Assembly (NCBI RefSeq): GCF_000719975.1
Contig: NZ_JOIJ01000001.1
Coordinates: 472,093-536,092 of the forward strand
Direction of reading: 5' to 3'
Source of the DNA: Prauserella rugosa
GTDB taxonomy: Bacteria; Actinomycetota; Actinomycetes; Mycobacteriales; Pseudonocardiaceae
Length of the DNA: 64,000 bases
In this document: positions 43,349 to 52,849 of the stretch, piece by piece
How the letters are laid out: each line of letters begins with the position of its first letter
Numbering within the stretch: the first letter of the stretch is position 1
Notes under the pieces: model-generated
The model's database searches: none
What the model saw: the letters and a program-made list of their open reading frames with translations, nothing else
Told to the model about the DNA's origin: nothing
Translations under genes and position numbers: made by a program

Positions 43349-45250
43349 GTGACGTTCACTGGAACTGTGAGCGTTACCGACGGAGTGCCCGCGACGACCG
43401 CCGCGCGGCAGCATGTGCGCGCGCCCGAACTGGCCGGAACCGACTGGCTGAACACGGGTGGACAACGGCTGCGCCTGGCCGAGCTGCGCGGGAAGATCGT
43501 GCTGCTCGACTTCTGGACGTCGGGCTGCATCAACTGTCTGCACGTCCTGGACGAACTCCGGCCCATCGAGGAGGAGTTCGCCGAGGTGCTGGTGACCATC
43601 GGGGTCCACTCGCCGAAGTTCACGCACGAGGGCGAGGCCGACGCCATCGCGGCCGCCGTCGAGCGCTACGGCGTGCACCACCCGGTGCTCAACGACCCGT
43701 CGATGACCACGTGGCAGCAGTACGCGGTGAAGGCGTGGCCCACGCTCGTCGTCATCGACCCCGAGGGCTACATCGCGCACGTCGCCGCGGGCGAGGGACA
43801 CGGTGAGGCGCTGCGCCGCGTGGTCGCCGAGCTGACCGAGACCCACGAGGCCAAGGGCACGTTGCGCCGCGGCGACAGTCCGTACGTCGCCGACGAGCGT
43901 GCCGACACCGAGCTGCGCTACCCGGCCAAGGCGGTCGCCACCTCGGGCGGCAGGCTGCTGGTCGCCGACGCGGCCGGGCACGGCATCGCCGAGTTCGCCT
44001 CCGACGCCGAGACGGTCGTCCGGCGGTTCGGCAGCGGTGAGCGCGGCGGCAGGGACGGGGCGTTCGACGTCGCCACGTTCGCCGAGCCGTCCGGGTTGAC
44101 CCTCCTGCCCGAGGCCGTCGCGGGCGCGGTCGGCTACCACCTCGTCGTCGCCGACACCGCGGGCCACACGCTGCGTGGTGTCGACCTGTCGACCGGTGCC
44201 GTGACCACCGTCGCCGGCACCGGCAACCAGTGGCGCGACGGGGACGACAGCGGCAAGGCCCTCGACGTCGACCTCACCAGCCCGTGGGACGTGTGCTGGT
44301 GGGACGAGGCCGACGGCGGCCCCGGCGGGGTCGTCGTCGCGATGGCGGGCAACCACACGCTCGGCGTCTTCGACCCGCGGGAGGGCACGGTCCGCAGGCT
44401 CGCGGGCACCACGACGGAGGGTCTGCGGGACGGTGCTGCGGGTGAGGCGTTCCTCGCCCAGACCTCCGGGCTTGCCGTCGGCAGGAACCGGCTGTGGTTC
44501 GTCGACGCCGAGACGTCGGCCCTGCGCTGGCTCGAAGGCGACGGCCAGGGCGGGTACGCCGTCTACACGGCCGTCGGCACCGACCTGTTCCACTTCGGCC
44601 ACCGCGACGGCAAGGCCGCCCACGCGCTGCTGCAGCATCCGCAGGGGGTGGCCGTGCTGCCCGACGGCACGATCGGCATCGCCGACACCTACAACGGAGC
44701 GATCCGCCGCTACGACCCGTCCTCGGGCGAGGTCAGCACGCTCGCCTCCGGGCTGGCCGAACCCGCGGGCCTCGTGGTCACCGGGTCCGACGTGCTCGTC
44801 GTGGAGACGGGCGCGCACCGGCTGACGCCGCTCGAGACCGCGGAGGCCGACCAGGTGGACGGCGACGCGCTCGAGGTGCGCAGGCCCGCGACGGTGCTGG
44901 CCTCGGGTGCGGTGCAGCTCAACGTCGTGTTCACCCCGCCGCCGGGGCAGAAGCTCGACGACCGCTACGGCCCGTCGACGCGCCTCGAGGTGAGCGCCTC
45001 CCCTCCGGAACTGCTCGTGGAGGGCGCGGGCGCCGACACCGACCTGTCGCGCTTGATCCGCCTTTCCGGCGACGTGACGGAGGGCGTGCTGCAGGTCGTC
45101 GCGCAGGCCGCCAGCTGCGACATCGACGCCGAACACCCCGTCTGCCGGGTCACCAGGCAGGACTGGGGCGTGCCGGTGCGGGTCGAGCGGTCGGGCGACG
45201 GCGAGCTGAGCCTGGTGATGTCCGGAAACCCGGGGTCTGCGGGCGCCTAA
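43349..45250 (+). CDS. Thioredoxin-NHL repeat protein (NHLRC2-like)
   Basis: 633 residues from the GTG at 43349 (another GTG at 43367). N-terminal thioredoxin-like domain with the redox pair in DFWTSGCINCLHVLDEL near residue 55 and a cis-Pro site AWPTLVVID. Then an NHL six-bladed propeller made of repeats such as PSGLTLLPEAV, LVVADTAGHTLRGVDLSTG, PWDVCWWDEA, QGVAVLPDGTIGIADTYNG and PAGLVVTGSDVLVVETG. The C-terminal 100 residues are a further beta domain. This is the bacterial form of NHLRC2; its role is unproven. No signal peptide is seen, so it is probably cytoplasmic. The GroES-like gene starts 9 bp after the stop. Confidence 0.88.
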   Translation: MTFTGTVSVTDGVPATTAARQHVRAPELAGTDWLNTGGQRLRLAELRGKIVLLDFWTSGCINCLHVLDELRPIEEEFAEVLVTIGVHSPKFTHEGEADAIAAAVERYGVHHPVLNDPSMTTWQQYAVKAWPTLVVIDPEGYIAHVAAGEGHGEALRRVVAELTETHEAKGTLRRGDSPYVADERADTELRYPAKAVATSGGRLLVADAAGHGIAEFASDAETVVRRFGSGERGGRDGAFDVATFAEPSGLTLLPEAVAGAVGYHLVVADTAGHTLRGVDLSTGAVTTVAGTGNQWRDGDDSGKALDVDLTSPWDVCWWDEADGGPGGVVVAMAGNHTLGVFDPREGTVRRLAGTTTEGLRDGAAGEAFLAQTSGLAVGRNRLWFVDAETSALRWLEGDGQGGYAVYTAVGTDLFHFGHRDGKAAHALLQHPQGVAVLPDGTIGIADTYNGAIRRYDPSSGEVSTLASGLAEPAGLVVTGSDVLVVETGAHRLTPLETAEADQVDGDALEVRRPATVLASGAVQLNVVFTPPPGQKLDDRYGPSTRLEVSASPPELLVEGAGADTDLSRLIRLSGDVTEGVLQVVAQAASCDIDAEHPVCRVTRQDWGVPVRVERSGDGELSLVMSGNPGSAGA

Positions 45251-45259
45251 CATGAACGT

Positions 45260-45601
45260 GTGGCTGAACCCCGGAACGCGACGCACGAGCCGAAGCTCGA
45301 GATCCAGATGCTGCACGACCGGCTGCTGGTCCGGCAGCCGTCCGACGAGGGCGAACGGAGAAGCAGCAGCGGCATCGTCATCCCGGCGACCGCGCAGGTC
45401 GCCAGCAGGCTGTGCTGGGGAGACGTCCTCGGCGTGGGCAACAACGTCCGCAACATCAAGATCGGCGACCGGGTCCTGTTCAACCCCGAGGATCCGCTCG
45501 AGGTGGAGATCCAGGGCGACCCCTATCTGGTGATGCGAGAGCGCGACATTCACGCCATCGCTAGCGAACGGACCGAACAGGGCACAGGCTTGTACTTGTA
45601 G
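45260..45601 (+). CDS. GroES-like co-chaperone family protein
   Basis: 113 residues from the GTG at 45260. It matches the Cpn10 fold: LEIQMLHDRLLVRQPSDEG at the start, SSGIVIPATAQ mobile-loop region, GDVLGVGNNVRNIKIGDRVLF, YLVMRERDIHAIAS. Both the typical hydrophobic mobile loop and the dome-type end differ from the main GroES, so this is a paralogue rather than the housekeeping groES (no groEL neighbour). It follows the thioredoxin-NHL gene by 9 bp, implying co-expression. Confidence 0.8.
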   Translation: MAEPRNATHEPKLEIQMLHDRLLVRQPSDEGERRSSSGIVIPATAQVASRLCWGDVLGVGNNVRNIKIGDRVLFNPEDPLEVEIQGDPYLVMRERDIHAIASERTEQGTGLYL

Positions 45602-45623
45602 CCGGACCACACGGGGAGGGCTG

Positions 45624-47795
45624 GTGCGCGAGGAGTACGACCGGCCGAGGCACGACCCGGCCCTACCCGACGGTGACGCCGACGGCCCCGACGCTCCCCT
45701 CGGAGCGGAGCGGCCCGACGGCCCTGGAGCGGAGCGGCCCGACGGTTCGCTCGACCTGCCCGACAACTGGCTGCTCTCGCACGACCCGGCGTGGCCCGAG
45801 TACCCGACCGATCCCGGTGGGGACACCGGTACGGACCTGCCCGCCGCGGCGTTCTCGGCCTACCCCGCCGTGAGCTATCGCGACGAGGCGATCGGCGGCG
45901 CCGCCGCACCACCCGGGCTCGCGGCTGACCTGCTCGGGCCCGCGGACGAACGTCCGAGTCCTCGCCGGACCAGGCTGCAGCGCGGGATCGGCAAGGCGTT
46001 CATGATCTTCGGCGGCACGGTTGTCGTGTTGCTGCTGGTCTACATGGTCGACCTGGTCAGCAGCATCGGTGACGTGCCGCGTGGGGTGAGCGTCGCGGGC
46101 GTCGAGGTGGGCGGGATGCCGACCGCCGAGGCGGAGGCCAAGCTCAGGGAGGAACTGGGCCCGCGGCTGACCGATCCCATGCCGGTGCGCGCGGGCGATG
46201 TCACGACGCAGCTCGACCCGGCCGACGCGGGCCTCGGTGTCGACTGGGCGGGCACCGTCGAACAGGCGGGCAACCAGCCGATCGACCCGATCTCCCGTGT
46301 GACGTCGCTGTTCACCTCGCGTGAGATCGGTGTGGTGACCTCGGCCGACGACGACCGGCTCAAGGAGGCGGTCACGCGGCTGGCCCACTCGGAGATCGAC
46401 CACCAGGTGCGCGAGGGCAACGTCGGGTTCCGCACCGTCACCGGCCAGGGCACCGATCCCGGCACGGTCGAGCCGTTCCCCATCTTCCCGCGTCAGGGAC
46501 AGTGGCTCACCGACGTCGACGGCGCGATGCACCGGATCAAGTCCGACTGGCTCGCGGGCAACGCCGTGCACCTCGACGTCGCGGTGACGGAGGCGAAGAC
46601 CTCGCGCGACGGCGTCCAGCAGGCGGTGGAGCAGACCGAGCCGCTGGTGTCGGCGCCCGTGACGGTGAAGGCGGACGACACGTCGGCGACCCTCACGCCG
46701 AAGCACATCGCCGACGCCATGAAGCACACACCCGGCCAGGGCGGTGCGCTGCAGCTGACCGTGGACCGCGCGAGCCTGCAGGAGGTGCTGGCGCCGCAGC
46801 TGCGCGACACCGAACGGACCGCGTCCGACGCCGAGATCGTGTTCGCGGGCTCCCGTCCGTCGGTCGAGCCGTCCGAACAGGGCAGGACGATCGACTGGGA
46901 GCGCACCTTCGCCCCGTTCATCACGGTCGCGGGCAAGGACGGCGAGCGGACGCTCGACGTCGTCTACGAGGTGCAGGAACCCGACGTCAGCACCAAGGAC
47001 CTGCGCGAGCTCGGGATCAAGGAGGTCGTCGGCGAGTTCACCACCGGCGGGCTCGGCGGAGCGGCGGCGCGGAACGTGGCCACCATGGCCGACGCGGTCA
47101 CGGGCGCGGTCGTCCGGCCCGGTGAGACCTTCCGGCTCAGCGAGTTGACCGGGCCGAGGACCGCATCGCAGGGATACGTCGAGGCACCGGTCAACGAGGA
47201 CGGCACGGGTCCCGCGGTGATCGGTGGCGGTTCCTCGCAGTTGACCAGCACGCTGTACAACGCGGCCTACGGTGCCGGGCTGAAGGATGCCGGCCACACG
47301 CCCCACGAGACGTATCTCGACCGCTACCCCGCAGGCAGGGACGCGGTCGCGGTGCTGCCGGACGGTTCGAGCGCCGAGCTGGCGTTCACCAACAACATGC
47401 GCAACGGCATCGCGGTTCAGGTGACGACGTCGGGCAGCGACGTCACGGTGCGGTTGTGGGGCACCGAGCAGTTCGACGTCTCGGCCTCCACGGGAGAGCG
47501 CACCGACGTCCAGTCGCCGCCGGTGCGGCGGGACAACGGCCCGCGGTGCGAGGCGACCTCCGGTGCGGAGGGCTTCAAGGTGACCGACACGCGGGTCGTG
47601 AAGGAGCGCGGCAGCGGCAGGGTCGTCGATCGGCAGTCCACCGCCGTCACCTACGACCCGGTGCCGCGCGTGGTGTGCGGGTCGCGGCCGAGCCAGGGCC
47701 CCCGACCGACGCCGCGGCCCGACCCGGTCCTGCCGATCGTGCCCGGTTCGGACACGCGATCCCAGCAGGTGGACCGGGGCGGGCCGCGGGGATGA
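45624..47795 (+). CDS. VanW-family protein, membrane anchored
   Basis: 723 residues from the GTG at 45624 with GGGGAGGG upstream. A long acidic Pro/Asp-rich cytoplasmic head (about 1-120) is followed by one membrane helix (AFMIFGGTVVVLLLVYMVDL near 130-150). Outside the membrane are two YoaR-type putative peptidoglycan-binding repeats (GVSVAGVEVGGMPTAEAEAKL start), then a VanW domain (FTTGGLGGAAARNVATMAD through IGGGSSQLTSTLYNAA) and a Cys-containing tail (GPRCEATSGAE, RVVCGSRPS). VanW genes occur in glycopeptide-resistance clusters in other bacteria, but this type is common in actinobacterial chromosomes; no other van gene is here. Probably a cell-wall factor. Confidence 0.88.
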   Translation: MREEYDRPRHDPALPDGDADGPDAPLGAERPDGPGAERPDGSLDLPDNWLLSHDPAWPEYPTDPGGDTGTDLPAAAFSAYPAVSYRDEAIGGAAAPPGLAADLLGPADERPSPRRTRLQRGIGKAFMIFGGTVVVLLLVYMVDLVSSIGDVPRGVSVAGVEVGGMPTAEAEAKLREELGPRLTDPMPVRAGDVTTQLDPADAGLGVDWAGTVEQAGNQPIDPISRVTSLFTSREIGVVTSADDDRLKEAVTRLAHSEIDHQVREGNVGFRTVTGQGTDPGTVEPFPIFPRQGQWLTDVDGAMHRIKSDWLAGNAVHLDVAVTEAKTSRDGVQQAVEQTEPLVSAPVTVKADDTSATLTPKHIADAMKHTPGQGGALQLTVDRASLQEVLAPQLRDTERTASDAEIVFAGSRPSVEPSEQGRTIDWERTFAPFITVAGKDGERTLDVVYEVQEPDVSTKDLRELGIKEVVGEFTTGGLGGAAARNVATMADAVTGAVVRPGETFRLSELTGPRTASQGYVEAPVNEDGTGPAVIGGGSSQLTSTLYNAAYGAGLKDAGHTPHETYLDRYPAGRDAVAVLPDGSSAELAFTNNMRNGIAVQVTTSGSDVTVRLWGTEQFDVSASTGERTDVQSPPVRRDNGPRCEATSGAEGFKVTDTRVVKERGSGRVVDRQSTAVTYDPVPRVVCGSRPSQGPRPTPRPDPVLPIVPGSDTRSQQVDRGGPRG

Positions 47796-47821
47796 CGTTC
47801 TGACGGTCGCCGGCTCGCGCG

Positions 47822-48103
47822 TCAGCTGCTGACGTGCTTGCGGTCCTTGCCCGCGAATCCGGCGACGAGCGAGACACCGATGGCTGCGATGACGAGCTGG
47901 GTGAAGAACTCCAGCCAGCTCCAGCCGGTCGTGTCGGCATAGCCGAGGCCGCGGGCGATGGCCGTGCCGATGAACGCCGCTGCGATACCGACGAGGATCG
48001 TCAGCCAGATGGCGATCTTCTGCTTACCGGGCGCGATGAGCCTGCCGAGCACGCCGAGTACGAGTCCGACGACGATGGCCGAGATGATCCCCGAGATAGC
48101 CAT
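47822..48103 (-). CDS. GlsB/YeaQ/YmgE-family small membrane protein
   Basis: 93 residues from the ATG at 48103 with a perfect AGGAGG 7 bp upstream. Three hydrophobic segments (IISAIVVGLVLGVLGRLIAP, IWLTILVGIAAAFIGTAIAR, FTQLVIAAIGVSLVAGFAG) and the typical Gly-Arg-Leu/Ile-Ala-Pro-Gly loop. These transglycosylase-associated, stress-induced proteins are usually under a general-stress sigma factor. A GTTT-N15-GGGGCA sequence on the minus strand (48239-48263) resembles a sigmaB/F promoter. Convergent with the VanW gene. Confidence 0.9.
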   Translation of the reverse strand: MAISGIISAIVVGLVLGVLGRLIAPGKQKIAIWLTILVGIAAAFIGTAIARGLGYADTTGWSWLEFFTQLVIAAIGVSLVAGFAGKDRKHVSS

Positions 48104-48238
48104 GCTCTGCCTCCTTGTGGGTAAGCGTCCTTGCTCGGTGGGGACGGCCGAAGTCGGCTCCGACCGCCGCCACCGATGTTCCGTCGCCGCCCGGCCGGTG
48201 GACCTCGCCGCGCGGCGGCGCCTTTGCTCCACCCAAGG

Positions 48239-48263
48239 TGCCCCTGCGTGAAAACTCCCAAAC
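48239..48263 (-). promoter_or_regulatory. Possible stress sigma-factor promoter of the GlsB gene
   Basis: On the minus strand GTTT (48260-48263), 15-nt spacer, GGGGCA (48239-48244), close to the actinobacterial sigmaB/F pattern GTTT-N15-17-GGGTA. It would leave a leader of about 130 nt. Confidence 0.35.
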
Positions 48264-48335
48264 GGGTCGTGTCCGGACGGCAGCTGAGGCGATGATCACG
48301 GGCCGGGATGACCGGCGGTGCGACGTGGTGGCCGC

Positions 48336-48382
48336 GAAAAAGGGCACTCCGGCCGCCAGGGGGATGAGCGGCCGGAGTGCCC
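48336..48382 (-). terminator. Rho-independent terminator of acyl-CoA dehydrogenase gene
   Basis: Perfect 15-bp stem GGGCACTCCGGCCGC (48342-48356) with 48368-48382, 11-nt loop; read on the minus strand it is followed by a run of five T. It lies 46 bp past the stop. Confidence 0.92.
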
Positions 48383-48428
48383 CGGTCTTGTCGCGTTCGG
48401 CGACCTCGCGGATCAGAACTGTCGCGGA

Positions 48429-50258
48429 TCAGAACGCGGCTTCGTCGATCTCCATGAGGTCGTTGTCGGCGGCCTCGGCGATCGCGCGGCGAGCGCTGAG
48501 CTCGGGCAGGACCTGCTTGGCGAAGAACGAGGCCACGGCGACCTTGCCCTCGTAGAAGCTCTTGTCCTTGCCGGAGGCGCTGTCGAGCTTGCCCAGCGCG
48601 ATCTCGGCCTGCTCGAGCAGCTTCCAGCCGATGATCAGGTCACCGGCCGACATCAGCAGGCGCACGCTGTGCTGGCCGACCTTGTAGACGTTCTTGACGT
48701 CCTCCTGCGCCGAGGTCAGGTTGCCGATCATCGAGCCGAGGATGCCCTGGACGTCGTCGAGCGCCTGCTTGAGGAGGTCGCGCTCCTTCTTGAGGCTGTC
48801 GCCGCCGGCCTCGCCCTCGATGAACTTGGTGATCTCGCCTGCGATGTAGGTCAGCGCCTGGCCCTTGTCGCGGACGATCTTCCGGAAGAAGAAGTCCATC
48901 GACTGGATGGCCGTGGTGCCCTCGTACAGCGAGTCGATCTTCGAGTCGCGAATGTACTGCTCGATCGGGTAGTCCTGCAGGAAGCCCGAACCGCCGAACG
49001 TCTGCAGCGACTGGACGAGCTGCTCGGTCGCACGCTCGGACCCGACACCCTTGACGATCGGCAGCAGCAGGTCGTTGACCCGCTCGGCGAGCTTCAGCGA
49101 ATCCTCGTCACCCTCCTGGCACCACACCTGGTCCTGGAACGACGCCGTGTACAGGTAGACGGCGCGCATGCCCTCGGCGTAGGCCTTCTGCAGCATGAGG
49201 CTGCGGCGCACGTCCGGGTGGTGCGTGATGGTCACGCGCGGGGCCGCCTTGTCCGTCTGCTGCGTCAGGTCGGGACCCTGCACGCGCTCCTTGGCGTACT
49301 CGAGCGCGTTGAGGTAGCCGGTCGACAGCGTCGCGATGGCCTTGGTGCCGACCATCATGCGCGCGTACTCGATGACCTGGAACATCTGCGCGATGCCGTT
49401 GTGCACCTCGCCGAGCAGCCAGCCCTTGGCGGGCGTGCCGTGCTGGCCGAACGTCAGCTCGCACGTGGTGGAGACCTTCAGGCCCATCTTGTGCTCGACG
49501 TTCGTCACGAAGGCACCGTTGCGCTCGCCGAGCTCACCGGTGTTCGTGTCGAAGTGGTACTTCGGCACCAGGAACAGGGACAGGCCCTTGGTGCCCGGGC
49601 CGTGCCCCTCGGGACGGGCCAGCACGAGGTGCATGATGTTCTCGGTCATGTCCTGGTCGGCCGAGGTGATGAAGCGCTTGACGCCCTCGATGTGCCAGGA
49701 GCCGTCCTCCTGCTTCACGGCCTTGGTGCGGCCCGCGCCGACGTCCGAACCGGCGTCCGGCTCGGTGAGCACCATCGTGGCACCCCAGGCGCGGTCGATC
49801 ATGATCTGCGCCCAGCGCTGCTGCTCCTCGGTGCCGTTCTGGTCGACGACCATCGCGAAGTTCGGGCCGGCCATGTACATGTACAGCGCCGGGTTCGCGC
49901 CCAGGATCAGCTCCGAGGCGGCCCACTGCACGGTCGGGGGCAGACCGAAGCCACCGAGCTTGTTGGTCAGGCCGAGGCGCCACCACTCGCCGTCCCAGAG
50001 CTGCTGGTAGCTCTTCTTGAACGACTCCGGCAGCGTGGCGGAGAAGGTCTTCGGGTCGTACACCGGCGGGTTGCGGTCCGCGTCCTCGAACGACTCGGCC
50101 AGCGGGCCCGTCGCGAGGTTGTTGAGCTCGGACAGTACGCCGCGGGCGGTCTCCTCATCGGACTCCGCCAGCACGCCCTTGCCGAGTCGGTCCTGGATGC
50201 CGAGGACCTCGAAGAGGTTGAACTCCAGGTCTCGGACGTTGCTCTTGTAGTGGCCCAT
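48429..50258 (-). CDS. Acyl-CoA dehydrogenase, long form (FadE5-like)
   Basis: About 609 residues from the ATG of [20 protein letters not shown] upstream. Longer than the usual 380-400 residues because of an N-terminal domain and a C-terminal helical extension, as in actinobacterial FadE5-type enzymes that handle varied acyl chains. Flavin-site region [15 protein letters not shown], substrate region [13 protein letters not shown], and [22 protein letters not shown]; catalytic Glu expected in [14 protein letters not shown]. It is a single gene with its own terminator and catalyses the first oxidation step of beta-oxidation. No electron-transfer flavoprotein genes are nearby. Confidence 0.92.
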   Translation of the reverse strand: MGHYKSNVRDLEFNLFEVLGIQDRLGKGVLAESDEETARGVLSELNNLATGPLAESFEDADRNPPVYDPKTFSATLPESFKKSYQQLWDGEWWRLGLTNKLGGFGLPPTVQWAASELILGANPALYMYMAGPNFAMVVDQNGTEEQQRWAQIMIDRAWGATMVLTEPDAGSDVGAGRTKAVKQEDGSWHIEGVKRFITSADQDMTENIMHLVLARPEGHGPGTKGLSLFLVPKYHFDTNTGELGERNGAFVTNVEHKMGLKVSTTCELTFGQHGTPAKGWLLGEVHNGIAQMFQVIEYARMMVGTKAIATLSTGYLNALEYAKERVQGPDLTQQTDKAAPRVTITHHPDVRRSLMLQKAYAEGMRAVYLYTASFQDQVWCQEGDEDSLKLAERVNDLLLPIVKGVGSERATEQLVQSLQTFGGSGFLQDYPIEQYIRDSKIDSLYEGTTAIQSMDFFFRKIVRDKGQALTYIAGEITKFIEGEAGGDSLKKERDLLKQALDDVQGILGSMIGNLTSAQEDVKNVYKVGQHSVRLLMSAGDLIIGWKLLEQAEIALGKLDSASGKDKSFYEGKVAVASFFAKQVLPELSARRAIAEAADNDLMEIDEAAF

Positions 50259-50456
50259 GTCGTCGCTCCGTACGAGGGTTGTTCGGGTGTGGCGGCTGGG
50301 CACTGCTGGTACGTCCGCGTGCCGTCCGTGGTGTGGACAGGCACTGGACACGGCCCTACTCGCCGGTAACTTGAGGATATTACCCCTAAGTAACCGACGG
50401 CAACCCGGGACAGCTGTTTTCTGGGTCTCGTCCGGCCTCGTTCGACCGGACGGGGG

Positions 50457-51302
50457 TCACGCGGGTGCGCCGGGTGACGTCGGCCGTACTCCCGACGGCG
50501 GCTGGGGTGCCGGCGCGGTGGCAGGCGTGTGCTGGGGAGGCGGAGCTGCCGCGGCCCCGTCCACCGACGGAGCGGTGGACTCTTCGGGTCGCGGAATGAG
50601 GATTCCGGAGCGGAACGCCTTCGTCACCGCGTGGGTGCGATCCCTGGCCGACAGCTTGCGCAGAATGCTCTTGACGTGGGTGCGCACCGTCTCGACCGAC
50701 AGGAACAGGGTCTTGGCGATCGCCGAGTTCTCCAGCCCCTCGGCGACCAGCTGCAACACCTGGTACTCACGTCGCGACAACGGCATCTGCTGGCGGACGG
50801 CAGGGTCGGTGCCGTCCGCGGAGGACTGGCGCTTGGGACGCGCGGTGAGCGCCGCGAGCGCGGGATCGGTGTACCTGCGATCGATGTGTGCCCTGCGGAT
50901 CGCCTCGGCCAGGCGTCGCGGCTCGGCCGTGCGCGGGACCGTCGCGTGGGCACCCGCGGCCGCGGCCGCCGACAGGAACTGCGGCGTGCGGTGGGCGTCC
51001 CGCACCAGGACGACCACCACGAGCGTCGGATCACCGTCGCGAAGCAGTCGCACCAGGTGGCAGTGTGGGTCGAAACCCGAGTCCAGGATCACGATGTTCG
51101 GCCGCAGCTGCTCGCACAGCTGGAGCGAGGCGTGATGACTCGATGCGTGACCCGCCCACTGCAGACCGGGCGTCTTGCTGATCAGAACGTTGAGACCTTC
51201 TCTGAACAACGGGACCGGATCCAGGGCCGCGACCGTCAGTGTCCGTGTTCCCGCAGGTCCGGGGCTGCCCGTAGGGCGGCCTCTTTCGATGCTGTGCGCC
51301 AT
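50457..51302 (-). CDS. LuxR/NarL-type regulator with degenerate receiver
   Basis: 281 residues. An N-terminal receiver-like domain (VAALDPVPLFREGLNVLISK) has one acidic residue instead of the usual pair, a possible phospho-Asp in NIVILDSGFDPH, and Arg where the conserved Lys should be (TVPRTAEPRRLAEAI). A LuxR HTH follows (LSRREYQVLQLVAEGLENSA then IAKTLFLSVETVRTHVKSIL). The tail is Pro/Ala-rich. No histidine kinase lies near, so it is an orphan, possibly phosphorylation-independent. Stands alone upstream of the acyl-CoA dehydrogenase gene in the same direction; starts ATG. Confidence 0.85.
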   Translation of the reverse strand: MAHSIERGRPTGSPGPAGTRTLTVAALDPVPLFREGLNVLISKTPGLQWAGHASSHHASLQLCEQLRPNIVILDSGFDPHCHLVRLLRDGDPTLVVVVLVRDAHRTPQFLSAAAAAGAHATVPRTAEPRRLAEAIRRAHIDRRYTDPALAALTARPKRQSSADGTDPAVRQQMPLSRREYQVLQLVAEGLENSAIAKTLFLSVETVRTHVKSILRKLSARDRTHAVTKAFRSGILIPRPEESTAPSVDGAAAAPPPQHTPATAPAPQPPSGVRPTSPGAPA

Positions 51303-51641
51303 ACATCACTCCGTCTCCGCACGTCCTCGCGGACGTGTTCGCCGCCGTGTCGCCACGGTCCCCCGGCGAGATCTGCTCGCGTGTCGTTCGCATCTGTGAC
51401 TCGCGAGCGCCGACCTCATGACGCGATGTGCCGATGTTTATTCAGCTCATAGCGGAGTGTGCCTCTTCTGTAGCGTCCCTGCGCGCCAACGCGCGCAAAT
51501 GGTGGACGCCGACCGTCTGGAAAGTGCCTGGGTGATGACGGTCCGCAGTCCGGTGGGTGGCGACGTCCAGCGGGTGGCGCCCGCGAGGGCCATTGGCTAT
51601 GCTGTGTGATCTGCCGCACACACCACATCAAAGGAGATGGC

Positions 51642-51833
51642 GTGTACCTGGCATCGGTCATCAGCCTCTGCGTGCTGATCCTGATCGGCGCGGCCGTCAC
51701 GGTCGTGTGGGAGGACCGGCGCGCAGCGAAGCGGCACGCCCGCACGCGGCACGCTCGACTCGTCGCGCTCGGCGAGGTCGACCCCGTGGCACCCGCCCGG
51801 TTGCGCGCGGAGCTGGGCGAACGCTCGTCCTAG
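51642..51833 (+). CDS. Small single-TM membrane protein, hypothetical
   Basis: 63 residues from the GTG at 51642 with AAGGAGATGGC upstream. It opens with a hydrophobic helix (ASVISLCVLILIGAAVTVVW) followed by a basic stretch EDRRAAKRHARTRHARL and an acidic end. The basic residues after the helix put the C-terminus in the cytoplasm. Family not known. Confidence 0.65.
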   Translation: MYLASVISLCVLILIGAAVTVVWEDRRAAKRHARTRHARLVALGEVDPVAPARLRAELGERSS

Positions 51834-51883
51834 CCGGAACCCCGTACGTATTCGAAACACCGACCTCGGAGGACACGGCAGCC

Positions 51884-52216
51884 GTGGTGAGCTGGAAGGA
51901 CGTCGTCGCGTTCGCGACCGAGCTGCCGGAGGTCGAGGAGTCGACCTCGTACAACACGCCCGCCCTCAAGGTGAACGGCAAGAGCTTCGCCCGCCTGCGT
52001 ACCGAGGCCGAAGGCGGTCTCGTCCTGCCGTGCGGTTCGGACGAGAAGGAGGCGTTGCTGGCCTCCGGTGATCCCGCGTTCTACACCACTCCGCACTACG
52101 ACGGGTACGGTGCGATCCTCGTCGATCTGGACAAGGTCGACGAGGTGCAGCTGCACGAACTGATCGAGGAGTCGTGGCTGCGCAAGGCGCCGGCGCGGGC
52201 GAAGAAGCGGCGCTGA
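51884..52216 (+). CDS. MmcQ/YjbR-family protein
   Basis: 110 residues; I take the GTG at 51884 (51887 also possible), with GGAGG about 11 bp upstream. The YjbR/CyaY-like fold is recognised from VVAFATELPEVEESTSYNTP, ALKVNGKSFARLR and FYTTPHYDGYGAILVDLDKV, then HELIEESWLRKAPARA. Proteins of this family bind DNA or are of unknown role. It is convergent with the DHFR-like gene with one base between stops; translated frames that extend upstream to 51557 are fused by chance. Confidence 0.82.
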   Translation: MVSWKDVVAFATELPEVEESTSYNTPALKVNGKSFARLRTEAEGGLVLPCGSDEKEALLASGDPAFYTTPHYDGYGAILVDLDKVDEVQLHELIEESWLRKAPARAKKRR

Positions 52217-52217
52217 C

Positions 52218-52760
52218 TCACGCGGGCGCATGGCAGGTGTAGGTGATGCCGCCCGCGAACGACTTCATGTCGCGCAGTGTCATGCGTGGCAGCGTGAAGC
52301 CGTCGGGGAAGAGCCTGCGTCCCCTGCCCTGCACCACCGGGTAGCCGAACAGCCGGTACTCGTCCACGACGCCTGCCTCGATGAGCGTGTGGCACAGCGT
52401 GATGCTTCCCGTGACCACGATGTCCGCGCCCGGCTGCTGTTTGAGTTCGCGGATCGCCGCGACGGGGTCCTCGCCGTCGAGCACATGGCTGCGGCGCCAA
52501 TCGAGGTCGGTGAGCGTGCTGGTCACGACGTACTTGTCGACGTCGTTGAGGAAGTCGGTGATGTAGCCGGTCTGGTTCGGCCAGAAGCCGCGGAAGGCCT
52601 CGAACGTCCGCCTGCCGAGGACCACGGCGTCGCAGCGCTCGTCGTGGCGGAGGGTCTCGGCCTCGAGCTCGGCATTGTCGACCATCGGGTCGAACCAGTC
52701 GTCGAGCATCTCGACGCAGCCGTCGAGCGTGATGTTCTGCGTGATGGCGAGTGTGCGCAT
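52218..52760 (-). CDS. Dihydrofolate-reductase-like / RibD C-terminal-domain protein
   Basis: 180 residues from the ATG at 52760. Begins RTLAITQNITLDGCVE, the N-strand of the reductase fold, then VVLGRRTFEAFRGFWPNQ, the NADPH-site ADIVVTGSITLCHTLIEAGV, and VVDEYRLFGYPVVQGRGRRLF. This is the group of small, single-domain reductases typical of actinobacteria that resemble the RibD reductase half, and substrate is unknown. 89 bp downstream of the alpha/beta hydrolase gene on the same strand. Confidence 0.88.
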   Translation of the reverse strand: MRTLAITQNITLDGCVEMLDDWFDPMVDNAELEAETLRHDERCDAVVLGRRTFEAFRGFWPNQTGYITDFLNDVDKYVVTSTLTDLDWRRSHVLDGEDPVAAIRELKQQPGADIVVTGSITLCHTLIEAGVVDEYRLFGYPVVQGRGRRLFPDGFTLPRMTLRDMKSFAGGITYTCHAPA

Positions 52761-52849
52761 CGTGGGTCCCCTGACGTCGGTGTCGGATCGGCGGCGCGGC
52801 GCCCGTCCAGGATGCGCGGTGGCGTCGACGTCCGCCGAGGTTCTTCGCG

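Noticed and set aside
43193..45826. An 877-residue minus-strand frame
   Set aside because: Antisense to the thioredoxin-NHL and GroES-like genes; no domain signs.
45624..47795. Part of a vancomycin-resistance cluster
   Set aside because: VanW-family genes are common in actinobacteria and no vanA/H/X/R/S is near.
48318..50369. A 683-residue plus-strand frame
   Set aside because: Antisense to the acyl-CoA dehydrogenase gene with flavin-site motifs and a terminator on the minus strand.
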